NCBI GenBank assembly: GCA_012842085.1
Contig: DUTM01000009.1
Span: 1 to 64,000, forward strand
Origin: Mycobacteriales bacterium
Lineage (GTDB): Bacteria > Actinomycetota > Actinomycetes > Mycobacteriales > Mycobacteriaceae
DNA: 64,000 nucleotides
Direction of reading: 5' to 3'
Positions within the stretch are counted from its first letter, which is position 1. Each line of letters begins with the position of its first letter. The position numbers were made by a program, and so were the translations under genes. Below are positions 27,917 through 35,560 of this stretch, piece by piece. A model generated the notes under the pieces. It saw only the letters and a program-made list of their open reading frames with translations. It searched no databases and had not been told where the DNA came from.

Positions 27917-28902
27917 CAGTTACCTTCCACTTCGCAGGCTTCTGACTCTTTTTCCACCTGTACGGTGACGTGCCCTAAACCGTACTCATCCTCCATAATG
28001 CGCTGGACTTTCGAGCCAGTGCTGTTGTCTTCGCTGACGACATGGACGGAACCAATATTGTCTCCAGTGGTGAGGCTCCAGACGTGGAAGTGGTGAATAT
28101 CTTCCACACCGTCAACCTCCATAATGTCTTCCCGGAGTTGGGCGACGTCAACATCTTCGGGAGTTGCCTGCAAGATGACGTTAATAACTTGCTTGAGAAG
28201 ATGGAAGGCGCGGGGGAGTACCCAAACGGCGATAAGAACCGCGACCACAATGTCGACGTAAACCCAGCCAGTGAAGTAAGTGATAAGTCCGGAGATGAGG
28301 ACGCCGACGGAGCCGATCATATCGGCAAGGACCTCCAAATAAGCGCCCTTCACGTTGATGCTTGCATCTTTACCCCCGCGCATGACGAGGAATGCGAAGA
28401 AGTTCAGTAAGAGACCAACAGTGGCGACAATTGCTACTGGAAGGCCCATGACATCTACTGGGCTCATGAGGCGGCTGATGGCCTCTTTAACGATGATGAC
28501 AGCCACGATGAGCAGCAGGAAAGCGTTAAATCCGGCAGCGAGTACTTCGACACGGCGGAAACCGAAAGTATGTTTCTTGGTTGCTGGTTTACCCATGCCG
28601 ATACGGATCGCTACGAAAGCGCCGATGAGCCCAAAAACGTCAGTGAAAACGTGGGCTGAGTCAGACAACAAAGCCAGCGATCCAGCCCAGATACCTACGA
28701 TGACCTGGACAATAACTGCAATGACGCCGCACCCGATAGCGAAACCGATACGCCATTGGGAAGTGCGTGCAAGCTCGTCAAGATCTTCATGGTGGTGGTG
28801 ATGGTGGCCGTGGCCGTGACTGTGGGAGTGGCTACGAGAATGATCGTGCGCCTGCGTATCCGGGCGTGCCGGAGAATGCGAAGTTTTAGCTTTAGAGGAC
28901 AT
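27913..28902 (-). CDS. Cation diffusion facilitator (zinc/cobalt/cadmium efflux)
   Basis: The 329-residue CDF transporter exports divalent metal in exchange for protons. A histidine-rich N-terminus (HSHSHGHGHHHHHH) precedes six predicted membrane helices. The first metal motif in TM2 is HVFTD (HxxxD); the TM5 motif reads EVLAD, with Glu where many zinc CDFs have His. The cytoplasmic C-terminal domain has DVEDIHHFHVWSL-like sequence (VEDIHHFHVWSLTTG). I chose ATG 28902 (MSSKAK); ATG 28935 is in frame upstream. It is convergent with the methyltransferase. Confidence 0.9.
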   Translation of the reverse strand: MSSKAKTSHSPARPDTQAHDHSRSHSHSHGHGHHHHHHEDLDELARTSQWRIGFAIGCGVIAVIVQVIVGIWAGSLALLSDSAHVFTDVFGLIGAFVAIRIGMGKPATKKHTFGFRRVEVLAAGFNAFLLLIVAVIIVKEAISRLMSPVDVMGLPVAIVATVGLLLNFFAFLVMRGGKDASINVKGAYLEVLADMIGSVGVLISGLITYFTGWVYVDIVVAVLIAVWVLPRAFHLLKQVINVILQATPEDVDVAQLREDIMEVDGVEDIHHFHVWSLTTGDNIGSVHVVSEDNSTGSKVQRIMEDEYGLGHVTVQVEKESEACEVEGNC

Positions 28903-29003
28903 CGGAAACTTTCTGATATATGCGTTACCACACATATATTAAATTACTTATGAATAATGTCAATGATGAAATATCGTTGCTGAAGAGAGGGAGAAGGAAT
29001 CTT

Positions 29004-29080
29004 TGGTGCGCCTGCTGGGGCTCGAACCCAGGACCGGATGATTATGAGTCATCTGCTCTAACCGACTGAGCTACAGGCAC
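29004..29080 (-). tRNA. tRNA-Met (CAT)
   Basis: Read on the minus strand, acceptor GTGCCTG pairs with CAGGCGC, the D arm is GCTCAGTCGGTTAGAGC, and the anticodon loop CTCATAA has anticodon CAT. The T arm has GGGTTCGAGCCC. Discriminator A is followed by an encoded CCA. Most likely elongator Met; the lysidine-modified tRNA-Ile2 also has a CAT gene anticodon and cannot be excluded by eye. Confidence 0.9.
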
Positions 29081-29185
29081 CTACCTTTAAAAGGTCCGCG
29101 TACTAGTTTAACTGGTTTGGGTCGAAAACGCGGAACCGGAACCCATACTTTCCCGTATAGCGCATGAGCAACCAATGTTACTTAA

Positions 29186-29204
29186 GTGACGTGTGTTAAA
29201 TATG
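29186..29204 (+). promoter_or_regulatory. Third copy of the GTGAC-GTGTYAAA motif before DUF3145
   Basis: GTGACGTGTGTTAAATATG matches the ABC-F promoter motif at 25419 in 16 of 19 positions. Just downstream TTGACC (29209) and AATACT (29231) are 16 bp apart and could be the promoter of the DUF3145 gene. The remaining 300-bp gap between the tRNA and that gene holds no other feature I can support. Confidence 0.45.
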
Positions 29205-29381
29205 GTACTTGACCTGCAAACTTTTTTTAAAATACTTCGGCGTGTCGCGCGGCTGGAGCTTCAAAAGTCTCAACCTTTAGTGCAGACTTAAGGTTGTTAT
29301 AAGTGAAAGTGCACCACACCTCCAATAAAGATGCGTTGCGTTGGGGAAGACGTCCCGCGTCGAGAAAGAAGGAGGTGCGAC

Positions 29382-29921
29382 GTGCACGTCGCCTCAACAT
29401 TTGTGGATGCCACCACTGGTGTGGTGTCTATTTATGCTGCGCCAGCTGCACTCTGCCCGCGCATCGAAAACACCCTTGCCGAAACTTTGCAAGCAGTTCC
29501 GCAACACAATTTGCGGTGGCATGGTGTCGAAAATATGCCCGGCATGCTCACCACCACTGTCGAATGGGTGGCCCCAGTGGGGTCCGGAGAACGACTTGCT
29601 GCGGCACTAGCCGAATGGCCAATCCTGCGCTTTGACGTAGTTGAAGACGCCACCGAAAGTTGGAATGGCCGCCGCTTCAGCCATGATCCGCAATTAGGAA
29701 TGTGGAATGGGGAACTGAACGCAGTGGGGGATGTGGTGCTTAACGAAAACCAACTGCGGGCAATGATAGCTCCCCCGAACACTAATGTGGCAGTAGCATC
29801 CGACCTAGCGGAAAGTATTTCCTATGCGCTGGGCGAAGCGTGGGATGAAGCTCTAGAACCGTTCCGGAAGCAAAATATTCAGATCGAAAGCGAAGTGACC
29901 TGGCTGTCCCTAGCGGGGTAG
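29382..29921 (+). CDS. DUF3145 family protein
   Basis: The 179-residue product starts at a GTG at 29382, which has an excellent AAGGAGG site 8 bases upstream (HVASTFVDATTGVVSIYAAP); the ATG at 29331 is upstream of that site. The sequence matches my memory of DUF3145, a soluble actinobacteria-restricted family of unknown function, with the typical segments LRWHGVENMPGML and GSGERLAAALAEWPILRFDV. No signal peptide or membrane segment. It is convergent with acpM. Confidence 0.82.
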   Translation: MHVASTFVDATTGVVSIYAAPAALCPRIENTLAETLQAVPQHNLRWHGVENMPGMLTTTVEWVAPVGSGERLAAALAEWPILRFDVVEDATESWNGRRFSHDPQLGMWNGELNAVGDVVLNENQLRAMIAPPNTNVAVASDLAESISYALGEAWDEALEPFRKQNIQIESEVTWLSLAG

Positions 29922-29940
29922 AGACGAGGTAGGAACCCCA

Positions 29941-30198
29941 CTATTGGGTAGGGGAGTTGAGGTTCCGAATAAATTGCACGACGTCTCTTACAGTACGCAG
30001 TCCCTTCATCTTTTCGTCCGGGATTTCGATACCGTATTTGTCTTCCGTCTGAACAGCAATTTCTACCATCGAAAGAGAATCGATATCTAAGTCGTCGACC
30101 AATTTTTTATCGAGCGTAACTTCTGCCGGCTCCACGCCAGTTACTTCTTCAACAATTTCGGCAAGTCCGGTGACAATATCCTGCTCATTGGGTGCCAT
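29941..30198 (-). CDS. acpM: Meromycolate-type acyl carrier protein AcpM
   Basis: The 85-residue carrier has the phosphopantetheine attachment serine Ser41 in DLDIDSLSMVE. The flanking EIAVQTEDKYGIEIPDE is nearly the mycobacterial AcpM sequence. AcpM carries growing chains in fatty acid synthase II. The mycobacterial protein has a C-terminal extension of about 30 residues that is absent here. It lies 54 bp after mabR in the same direction, but the fabD, kasA and kasB genes that usually surround it are not here. Confidence 0.9.
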   Translation of the reverse strand: MAPNEQDIVTGLAEIVEEVTGVEPAEVTLDKKLVDDLDIDSLSMVEIAVQTEDKYGIEIPDEKMKGLRTVRDVVQFIRNLNSPTQ

Positions 30199-30252
30199 GA
30201 GAAGAGAGTTCCTTCCTCGATAAAACTGTCAACAAAGCTGTTTCAGACGATT

Positions 30253-31497
30253 CTACCAACTATTGGCCGAGTGTTCTGTTTGATCCTCCATCATTCCCAG
30301 CACATTTGCGATACGGAGTGCGAACCGCTCGCGAGAGTCCAACGGATCCATACCCGTAATTTCTGCAACCCTCTTTAACCGGTAGCGCACCGTATTCGGG
30401 TGGACGTAAAGCTGACGGGCACACTCTTCTACGCCGCCATCGATGCTGAGGTAAAGCCTGAGAGTATTGCGAATAGCTTCAGTAGCGTGCTTCTCCAGCG
30501 GCTTAATGGTTTGTTCGAAAAGCCGCTCAATAGCTAGGGGGTCACCACTAATGGCCCGCTCCGGTAAAAACATATTGGCGCTCGCAATATGAGGAGTGAG
30601 TGGCATTTGTTGTGCCATGCGGAGTGCAGCAAACGCCTCATGGGTTGACCTAGTAGCAGTTTCTAGGGACTTTGAGGTAGTGCCGACAATAATCTGATCG
30701 TCACTAAAAGCGTCGTAAAGAGGACAAGTGTCTTGGAGGAGCTCATCTTCAGACGCATCGGTAATAACTACTACGTGTTGCCCCTGTACGGCAGCAAGCG
30801 CACGCCGTCCCATAAGCTTTGACAGAGAGTGAATCAGAGGAACTGGGTCAGATGAGTCTTCCTGTTGTAGTGGCCGACCAACCACCGAAACTACGGGTTT
30901 AGTGGCATCCCAGACCAGGGTGGAGCTAAAGGAAGAAATCTCTTCGGGTTTGGCGCCGCGCACAATAGCGTCAACCAAGGCGGATTCAATCCGAACATCC
31001 CATGCTCCTCGCCGCTCTGCAGCAGCAGCGAACATCGCGGCGACTTCGAATCCTAACTCGCGGCTGTAGCGCAAAACGCCCATCATGAGCGCAGGGACGG
31101 CCTCTTCGTACTTGTTAATAGCTCCGCAGGCTTTCTCAAAGAAGGCCTGCGAGGTGTTCAGAATTGCCACCGTCTGCTGCAGGCTGAGCCCTTCCACAAA
31201 GTTCAGTGAACTAGTGTCGAAGCTTTCGTGGATAGAAATTTCATACCGGTCGGGTTGTTCTATCCAATTCAAGAAATGCCTTATTGTCGCTTGTACAATA
31301 AGGCCAATATTGGCTCTCTTTTTGGCATCCAGCTCCGCGAAAAAGGGAAGCTTTTCACTTAACTCTTTGAGAACGAGTGGTGCCAATTCTCCCGAAACGT
31401 CGCGAATATTTTGGACGAGTTCCGTAGGAATCGCCGGATTCACGACCGAATCTTTGGTCAAAGATACTGATTCAATAAGTTTTTGTAAGTTTTCCAC
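30253..31497 (-). CDS. mabR: MabR-like PucR-family regulator of lipid synthesis
   Basis: The 414-residue regulator has a C-terminal PucR-type helix-turn-helix (CARQLYVHPNTVRYRLKRVAEITG, quoted in part as VHPNTVRYRLKRV) ending in DPLDSRERFALRIANVLGM. The N-terminal and central parts match the layout of mycobacterial MabR (Rv2242), which controls the FAS-II operon. The start is GTG at 31497 with a weak ribosome binding site. TTTTGTAAGT occurs twice around the start (31481-31490 and 31535-31544), which might be an autoregulatory site. It is followed by acpM. Confidence 0.85.
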   Translation of the reverse strand: MENLQKLIESVSLTKDSVVNPAIPTELVQNIRDVSGELAPLVLKELSEKLPFFAELDAKKRANIGLIVQATIRHFLNWIEQPDRYEISIHESFDTSSLNFVEGLSLQQTVAILNTSQAFFEKACGAINKYEEAVPALMMGVLRYSRELGFEVAAMFAAAAERRGAWDVRIESALVDAIVRGAKPEEISSFSSTLVWDATKPVVSVVGRPLQQEDSSDPVPLIHSLSKLMGRRALAAVQGQHVVVITDASEDELLQDTCPLYDAFSDDQIIVGTTSKSLETATRSTHEAFAALRMAQQMPLTPHIASANMFLPERAISGDPLAIERLFEQTIKPLEKHATEAIRNTLRLYLSIDGGVEECARQLYVHPNTVRYRLKRVAEITGMDPLDSRERFALRIANVLGMMEDQTEHSANSW

Positions 31498-31696
31498 AAA
31501 AACATTCTTACATAGAGTTCAAATCAATGGTCCATTTTGTAAGTAATTACGAGCATTTGAGTCCAAATTGCATAAAAACGGGGGTAGTGAGGAAGATAAT
31601 GCATTTTTGCCGACAAAAAACGGGGCTAATTAGTCCTAAATAGGTAAACTGAGGGTGATATTTCTAACGCCATTCCTACATAGGAGGATAAAAGCG

Positions 31697-32131
31697 GTGA
31701 GCGCCAGCTCCGATGCTTATAATTTGAACGATCTTCTCGCCGACAAACTGGAAGTAATGGACGACATGATTGTCCAAGAAGTTGGTTGGGACGAGGATTG
31801 CGACTCATCCATTAGCGAAGCTATCGAAGACATTATCGGGTCCGAGCTTCTTGAAGAAACCTCCTACGAGGTCTCCGACGCAGTGCTGTTCTGGTTCAGA
31901 GACGGGGACGGAGACTTAACAGACGATTTGGTCGACGTAGTATCCCCACTAAGTGATGGGGGCGTCGTGTGGTTGGCAACTCCCAAAGTAGGTAATCCCG
32001 ACGCTGTTGACCCTGCTGAAATTAGCGAGAGTTCACAAACAGCGGGACTGACCCAAACCTCTACCGCCACTTACAAGGAATGGACCATCACCCGGCTTGA
32101 ACAAGCTCGCGCTAATATGAACCGTCGCTAG
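31697..32131 (+). CDS. DUF3052 family protein
   Basis: The 144-residue acidic protein begins at the GTG at 31697 with AGGAGG 9 bases before it. Segments DEDCDSSISEAIEDIIGSEL, VLFWFRDGDGDLTDDLVD, DGGVVWLATPKVG and TAGLTQTSTATYKEWTITRL fit the actinobacterial DUF3052 family. No function is known to me. In M. tuberculosis a member (Rv2239c by memory) also sits near mabR. It is divergent from mabR across 200 bp without any other gene. Confidence 0.82.
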   Translation: MSASSDAYNLNDLLADKLEVMDDMIVQEVGWDEDCDSSISEAIEDIIGSELLEETSYEVSDAVLFWFRDGDGDLTDDLVDVVSPLSDGGVVWLATPKVGNPDAVDPAEISESSQTAGLTQTSTATYKEWTITRLEQARANMNRR

Positions 32132-32177
32132 CAATTAGGGTTTTCTAGTTCAGTTAGTGTAAAGTTTTAGTGTCCCT

Positions 32178-32252
32178 GCGCGGGTAGCTCAGGGGTAGAG
32201 CACCGGTTTTACACACCGGCGGTCGGGGGTTCGAAACCCTCCCCGCGCACCA
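32178..32252 (+). tRNA. tRNA-Val (TAC)
   Basis: A 75-nt cloverleaf: acceptor GCGCGGG pairs with CCCGCGC, the D arm is GCTCAGGGGTAGAGC, anticodon stem ACCGG/CCGGC-type flanks loop TTTTACA with anticodon TAC, and the T arm has GGTTCGAAACC. CCA is encoded. Confidence 0.95.
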
Positions 32253-32406
32253 TATACTTAACCCTCTGTTTGATGAGCACATGCCTTTTCAACAGGGGGT
32301 TTAGTGTATTTGTTCGCTATTGGGCGGCACTATTATCGAGTCTAAAATAGCGGTATTTTCGGTAGCTACTGTCCCTATTCTGTCCCTGGAAAATGGTTGA
32401 GATATG

Positions 32407-32450
32407 AATGTGGGGCTTGGTGTAGCACCAAGCCCCACATTGTGTTTTGT
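32407..32450. terminator. Strong hairpin between tRNA-Val and nuoN
   Basis: A perfect 16-bp stem (AATGTGGGGCTTGGTG with CACCAAGCCCCACATT) closes a 3-base loop. T-rich sequence follows on the plus strand. It lies directly after nuoN on the minus strand, so it probably ends the nuo operon as well as plus-strand transcripts. The gap from 32253 to 32406 holds nothing else I can identify. Confidence 0.8.
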
Positions 32451-32456
32451 TACTTG

Positions 32457-34028
32457 TTACATCATGAACATGCCGGCTTCGTTGAGTAGCCCCAGAACCG
32501 GTCCAGGGAGAATACCCATCAGCACTGTTAGTACAGCAGTGAGGATGACAACTACTCCAACAGCCACGTTCGGCATAGAGACCACAGTGTTGTTTTCCGG
32601 CTTGTGGAAGAACATCACAATGATGACGCGCACGTAAGCGTACGCAGCTAGTGCCGAAACGAGGAGTGCTACCACGACCAGCCACGAGTATCCGGCCAGC
32701 CAGGGGACTGCGAAGACGGTGAACTTACCAATAAATCCTGCCGTAATCGGGAATCCCGCCAAGCTCAGGAAGAACAGGGCGAATGCGGCACCCAGCCAAG
32801 GATGCTCGCGTCCCAGTCCCGCCCAGGACGAGATAGCGGTGGATTCTTCGCCAGTCTCCTTGCGTACCAGGGTGACGATGGCGAACGCGCCGATAGTGGC
32901 AAGTCCGTAGGCAACCAGGTAAACCAGGATCGCACTGATGACGGAAAACTCAAGTCCTGCCACACTCAACAATCCCCGGTTGGCTCCCACCAAAGCAACG
33001 ATGATGAAACCAGCGTGGGTGATTGAAGAGTAGGCAATCAGACGCTTGATATTGGTTTGCGTCATGGTGACGAGTGCACCGAAGATCATCGACACGATTG
33101 CGAGTGCAATGATGACGAGATCCCATTGCTTCGGATCCAGCGGCACAGCGATGGTGAGGATACGTGCCAAGGCAGCCACTGCGGCCAGCTTGGTGCAGAT
33201 CGCCATGAAGGCAGTCACCGGAGTAGGTGCGCCCTGGTAGACGTCCGGTACCCAGGAGTGGAACGGAACAGCGCCCACCTTGAAGAGGAGACCGATGACG
33301 ACCAGCATGATACCCAGTAGCAGCAGGCTCGGCTTAGCAGTGGAGGCGGATTGTTCCGCGATAGCCGCGAAGCTGAGCGAACCAGTGGCTGCGTACAGGA
33401 AGACAATACCGTACAACATGATGGCGGCAGCCAACACTCCCAAGAGGAAGTACTTGAGGGAAGCTTCCTGGGCTTGTTGACGGCGGTAGTACGCCAGTGC
33501 TGTGAGCACGTAGAGCGGAAGTGACATGATCTCCAAAGCTACGAAGAGCATCAGGAGGTTGTTTGCCGAAGCGAACAGCATCATGCCGAAGAGGGAGAAC
33601 AGCGCGATGGCGTAGATCTCCGTGTATTCACTGCGCGATTCCTCGGTCTGTTTAAGGTTGCGAGAGTGCTTGCTCGTAAAGAGCAGCAGGCTCATTGCCC
33701 CAAAGATGATCAGGGCGCCTTGTACAAGATACGAGGCCTTGTCTATAGCCAACATTCCGCTGGCTGCAAGTGAGAAGTTTCCGTTCACCCAGTTGACCAC
33801 CAGCATGGAGAAGGCGGCAATGAGGGTTACGGCGGATACCACCATTTGTACAACCGCACGGGCGGCGCGTGGTACGGCGGCTTCGAGAATGATCGCCAAG
33901 AAAGCGCCACCCAGAACGATAAGTAGCGGAGCCAGAGTTAAGTACTCAATGCTCGGATTACTTAGCATTTCCGCGGGTGCAGCTGCCTGTTGGGCGAGCA
34001 GTTCGGATGCCAGAGTGTACTGAATCAT
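32457..34028 (-). CDS. nuoN: NADH-quinone oxidoreductase subunit N
   Basis: The 523-residue, about 14-helix antiporter-like subunit belongs to the proton-pumping membrane arm of complex I. Typical sequences include FKVGAVPFHSWVPDVYQGAPTP and LIAYSSITHAGFI. Its ATG overlaps the nuoM stop as ATGA. It is the last gene of the operon, followed by a strong hairpin. Confidence 0.96.
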   Translation of the reverse strand: MIQYTLASELLAQQAAAPAEMLSNPSIEYLTLAPLLIVLGGAFLAIILEAAVPRAARAVVQMVVSAVTLIAAFSMLVVNWVNGNFSLAASGMLAIDKASYLVQGALIIFGAMSLLLFTSKHSRNLKQTEESRSEYTEIYAIALFSLFGMMLFASANNLLMLFVALEIMSLPLYVLTALAYYRRQQAQEASLKYFLLGVLAAAIMLYGIVFLYAATGSLSFAAIAEQSASTAKPSLLLLGIMLVVIGLLFKVGAVPFHSWVPDVYQGAPTPVTAFMAICTKLAAVAALARILTIAVPLDPKQWDLVIIALAIVSMIFGALVTMTQTNIKRLIAYSSITHAGFIIVALVGANRGLLSVAGLEFSVISAILVYLVAYGLATIGAFAIVTLVRKETGEESTAISSWAGLGREHPWLGAAFALFFLSLAGFPITAGFIGKFTVFAVPWLAGYSWLVVVALLVSALAAYAYVRVIIVMFFHKPENNTVVSMPNVAVGVVVILTAVLTVLMGILPGPVLGLLNEAGMFMM

Positions 34029-35545
34029 TTAGCGTCCACCCCTACAGAAGTGTTGTTATCAGATGCGTTGACTGCTTGCTCCACGTGGGTAACAGCCTGC
34101 TCCGAATCCGGGTTAAGGATATTGGTGAGCGGGACAGGGTAGATGCCGAAGACGAGGAGAAGCGCCAGGAGCGGGATGATGACGATGCGTTCCAGCATGG
34201 TGAGCTCCGTCATCTTCTCCTGAACAACCTCGTTGGGTTCGCCTGTCATGGTTTGACGGTATAGCCGCATGATGTAGAGAGCTGCGAGCACCATACCGAT
34301 GGCGGAGATGCCTGCGGCCCACGGGAAGACCGGCCACGTTCCGACAATCACACCGAACTCAGAGACGAACGGTGCCAAACCGGGTAGCGACAGCGCGGAG
34401 AGACCAGCTACTAGCAGGAACCCTGCCATTACTGGTGCCACCTTCTGGACGCCACCAAAGTCGGAGATATCTGCCGAGCCGCGGCGTTTGATCATGTACC
34501 CCACGAGGAGGAACAGTGCTGCGGTGGAGATACCGTGGTTGAACATGTACAGGGTAGAGCCGGCCACAGAGGTCGGGGTGAGGGCGAAGATGCCCAACAC
34601 GATGAAACCAAAGTGGCTGACCGAGGTGTAAGCAACCAGGCGCATGAGATTGTCTTGCGCCAGTGCCGCCAGGGCTCCGTAGATGACGGAGATGACTGCC
34701 AGCACCACAACCACTGGGGTAGCCCACTCAGCTGCCTCTGGGAAGAGTCCCAGTGCGAAGCGAAGCATACCGAAGGTGCCGATCTTGTCCATGATGGCGA
34801 CCATCATGACGGCACCGCCCGGAGTGGTGTTTTCTGCTGCATCGGGGAGCCAGGTGTGGACGGGCACCATCGGGGCTTTGACCGCGAAGGCGATCATGAA
34901 GCCGACGAAGAGGAGCCGTCCAGTCGAGGTGCCGACCTCCATATTGAGCAGGTCGCTCAGGAGGAAGGTGCCGTTACCTTGGGCCTGGGCATTGACGTAC
35001 ACGCCAATGACTGCGGCCAACATGATGAGGCCGGAGCTCAAAGAATACAGCAGGAACTTGATTGCTGCGTAGCGCTTCCGTGCTCCACCAAAACCACCGA
35101 TGAGGAAGAACATCGGGATGAGGGTGGCCTCGAAGAAGAGGTAGAAGAGCAGCACATCGGTTGCTGAGAACACGAAGAGGGAAAGTCCCTCAACCGCTAG
35201 TACGAGCCCCAGGAAGGCACGTTCCCCCATCTGGTCTTCACGGAAGTTTTCCGTAAAGGTGTAGAGGATAACCAGCGGAGTCAGAATTGTGGTGAGCAGC
35301 ACCAAACTGAGCCCAATGCCGTCAACACCCAACGAGTAGTAGGCGTTGATTTGGGGTATCCAGCGGTGTTGCTCCACGAATTGCATGCCAGCACCCGGTT
35401 CGAAGAGAACCGCCATGGCGATGGCAAGGCCCAGCGAGGAGAGGGAGGCGAGCATAGCGAGCACGCGTGCCGCTACCCCGCGGACCACAGTGAGAAGCAG
35501 CGCAACTGCTAGTGGTACTAGCGCGGCTGATGTTAGTAGGTACAT
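34025..35545 (-). CDS. nuoM: NADH-quinone oxidoreductase subunit M
   Basis: The 506-residue membrane-arm subunit pumps protons. The family motifs GVDGIGLSLVLLTTIL, KAPMVPVHTWLPDAAENTTP and LVAYTSVSHFGFI are clear. It lies 15 bp after nuoL and overlaps nuoN by 4 bases. Confidence 0.96.
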   Translation of the reverse strand: MYLLTSAALVPLAVALLLTVVRGVAARVLAMLASLSSLGLAIAMAVLFEPGAGMQFVEQHRWIPQINAYYSLGVDGIGLSLVLLTTILTPLVILYTFTENFREDQMGERAFLGLVLAVEGLSLFVFSATDVLLFYLFFEATLIPMFFLIGGFGGARKRYAAIKFLLYSLSSGLIMLAAVIGVYVNAQAQGNGTFLLSDLLNMEVGTSTGRLLFVGFMIAFAVKAPMVPVHTWLPDAAENTTPGGAVMMVAIMDKIGTFGMLRFALGLFPEAAEWATPVVVVLAVISVIYGALAALAQDNLMRLVAYTSVSHFGFIVLGIFALTPTSVAGSTLYMFNHGISTAALFLLVGYMIKRRGSADISDFGGVQKVAPVMAGFLLVAGLSALSLPGLAPFVSEFGVIVGTWPVFPWAAGISAIGMVLAALYIMRLYRQTMTGEPNEVVQEKMTELTMLERIVIIPLLALLLVFGIYPVPLTNILNPDSEQAVTHVEQAVNASDNNTSVGVDAK

Positions 35546-35560
35546 TGTCTCATTCCTCCC

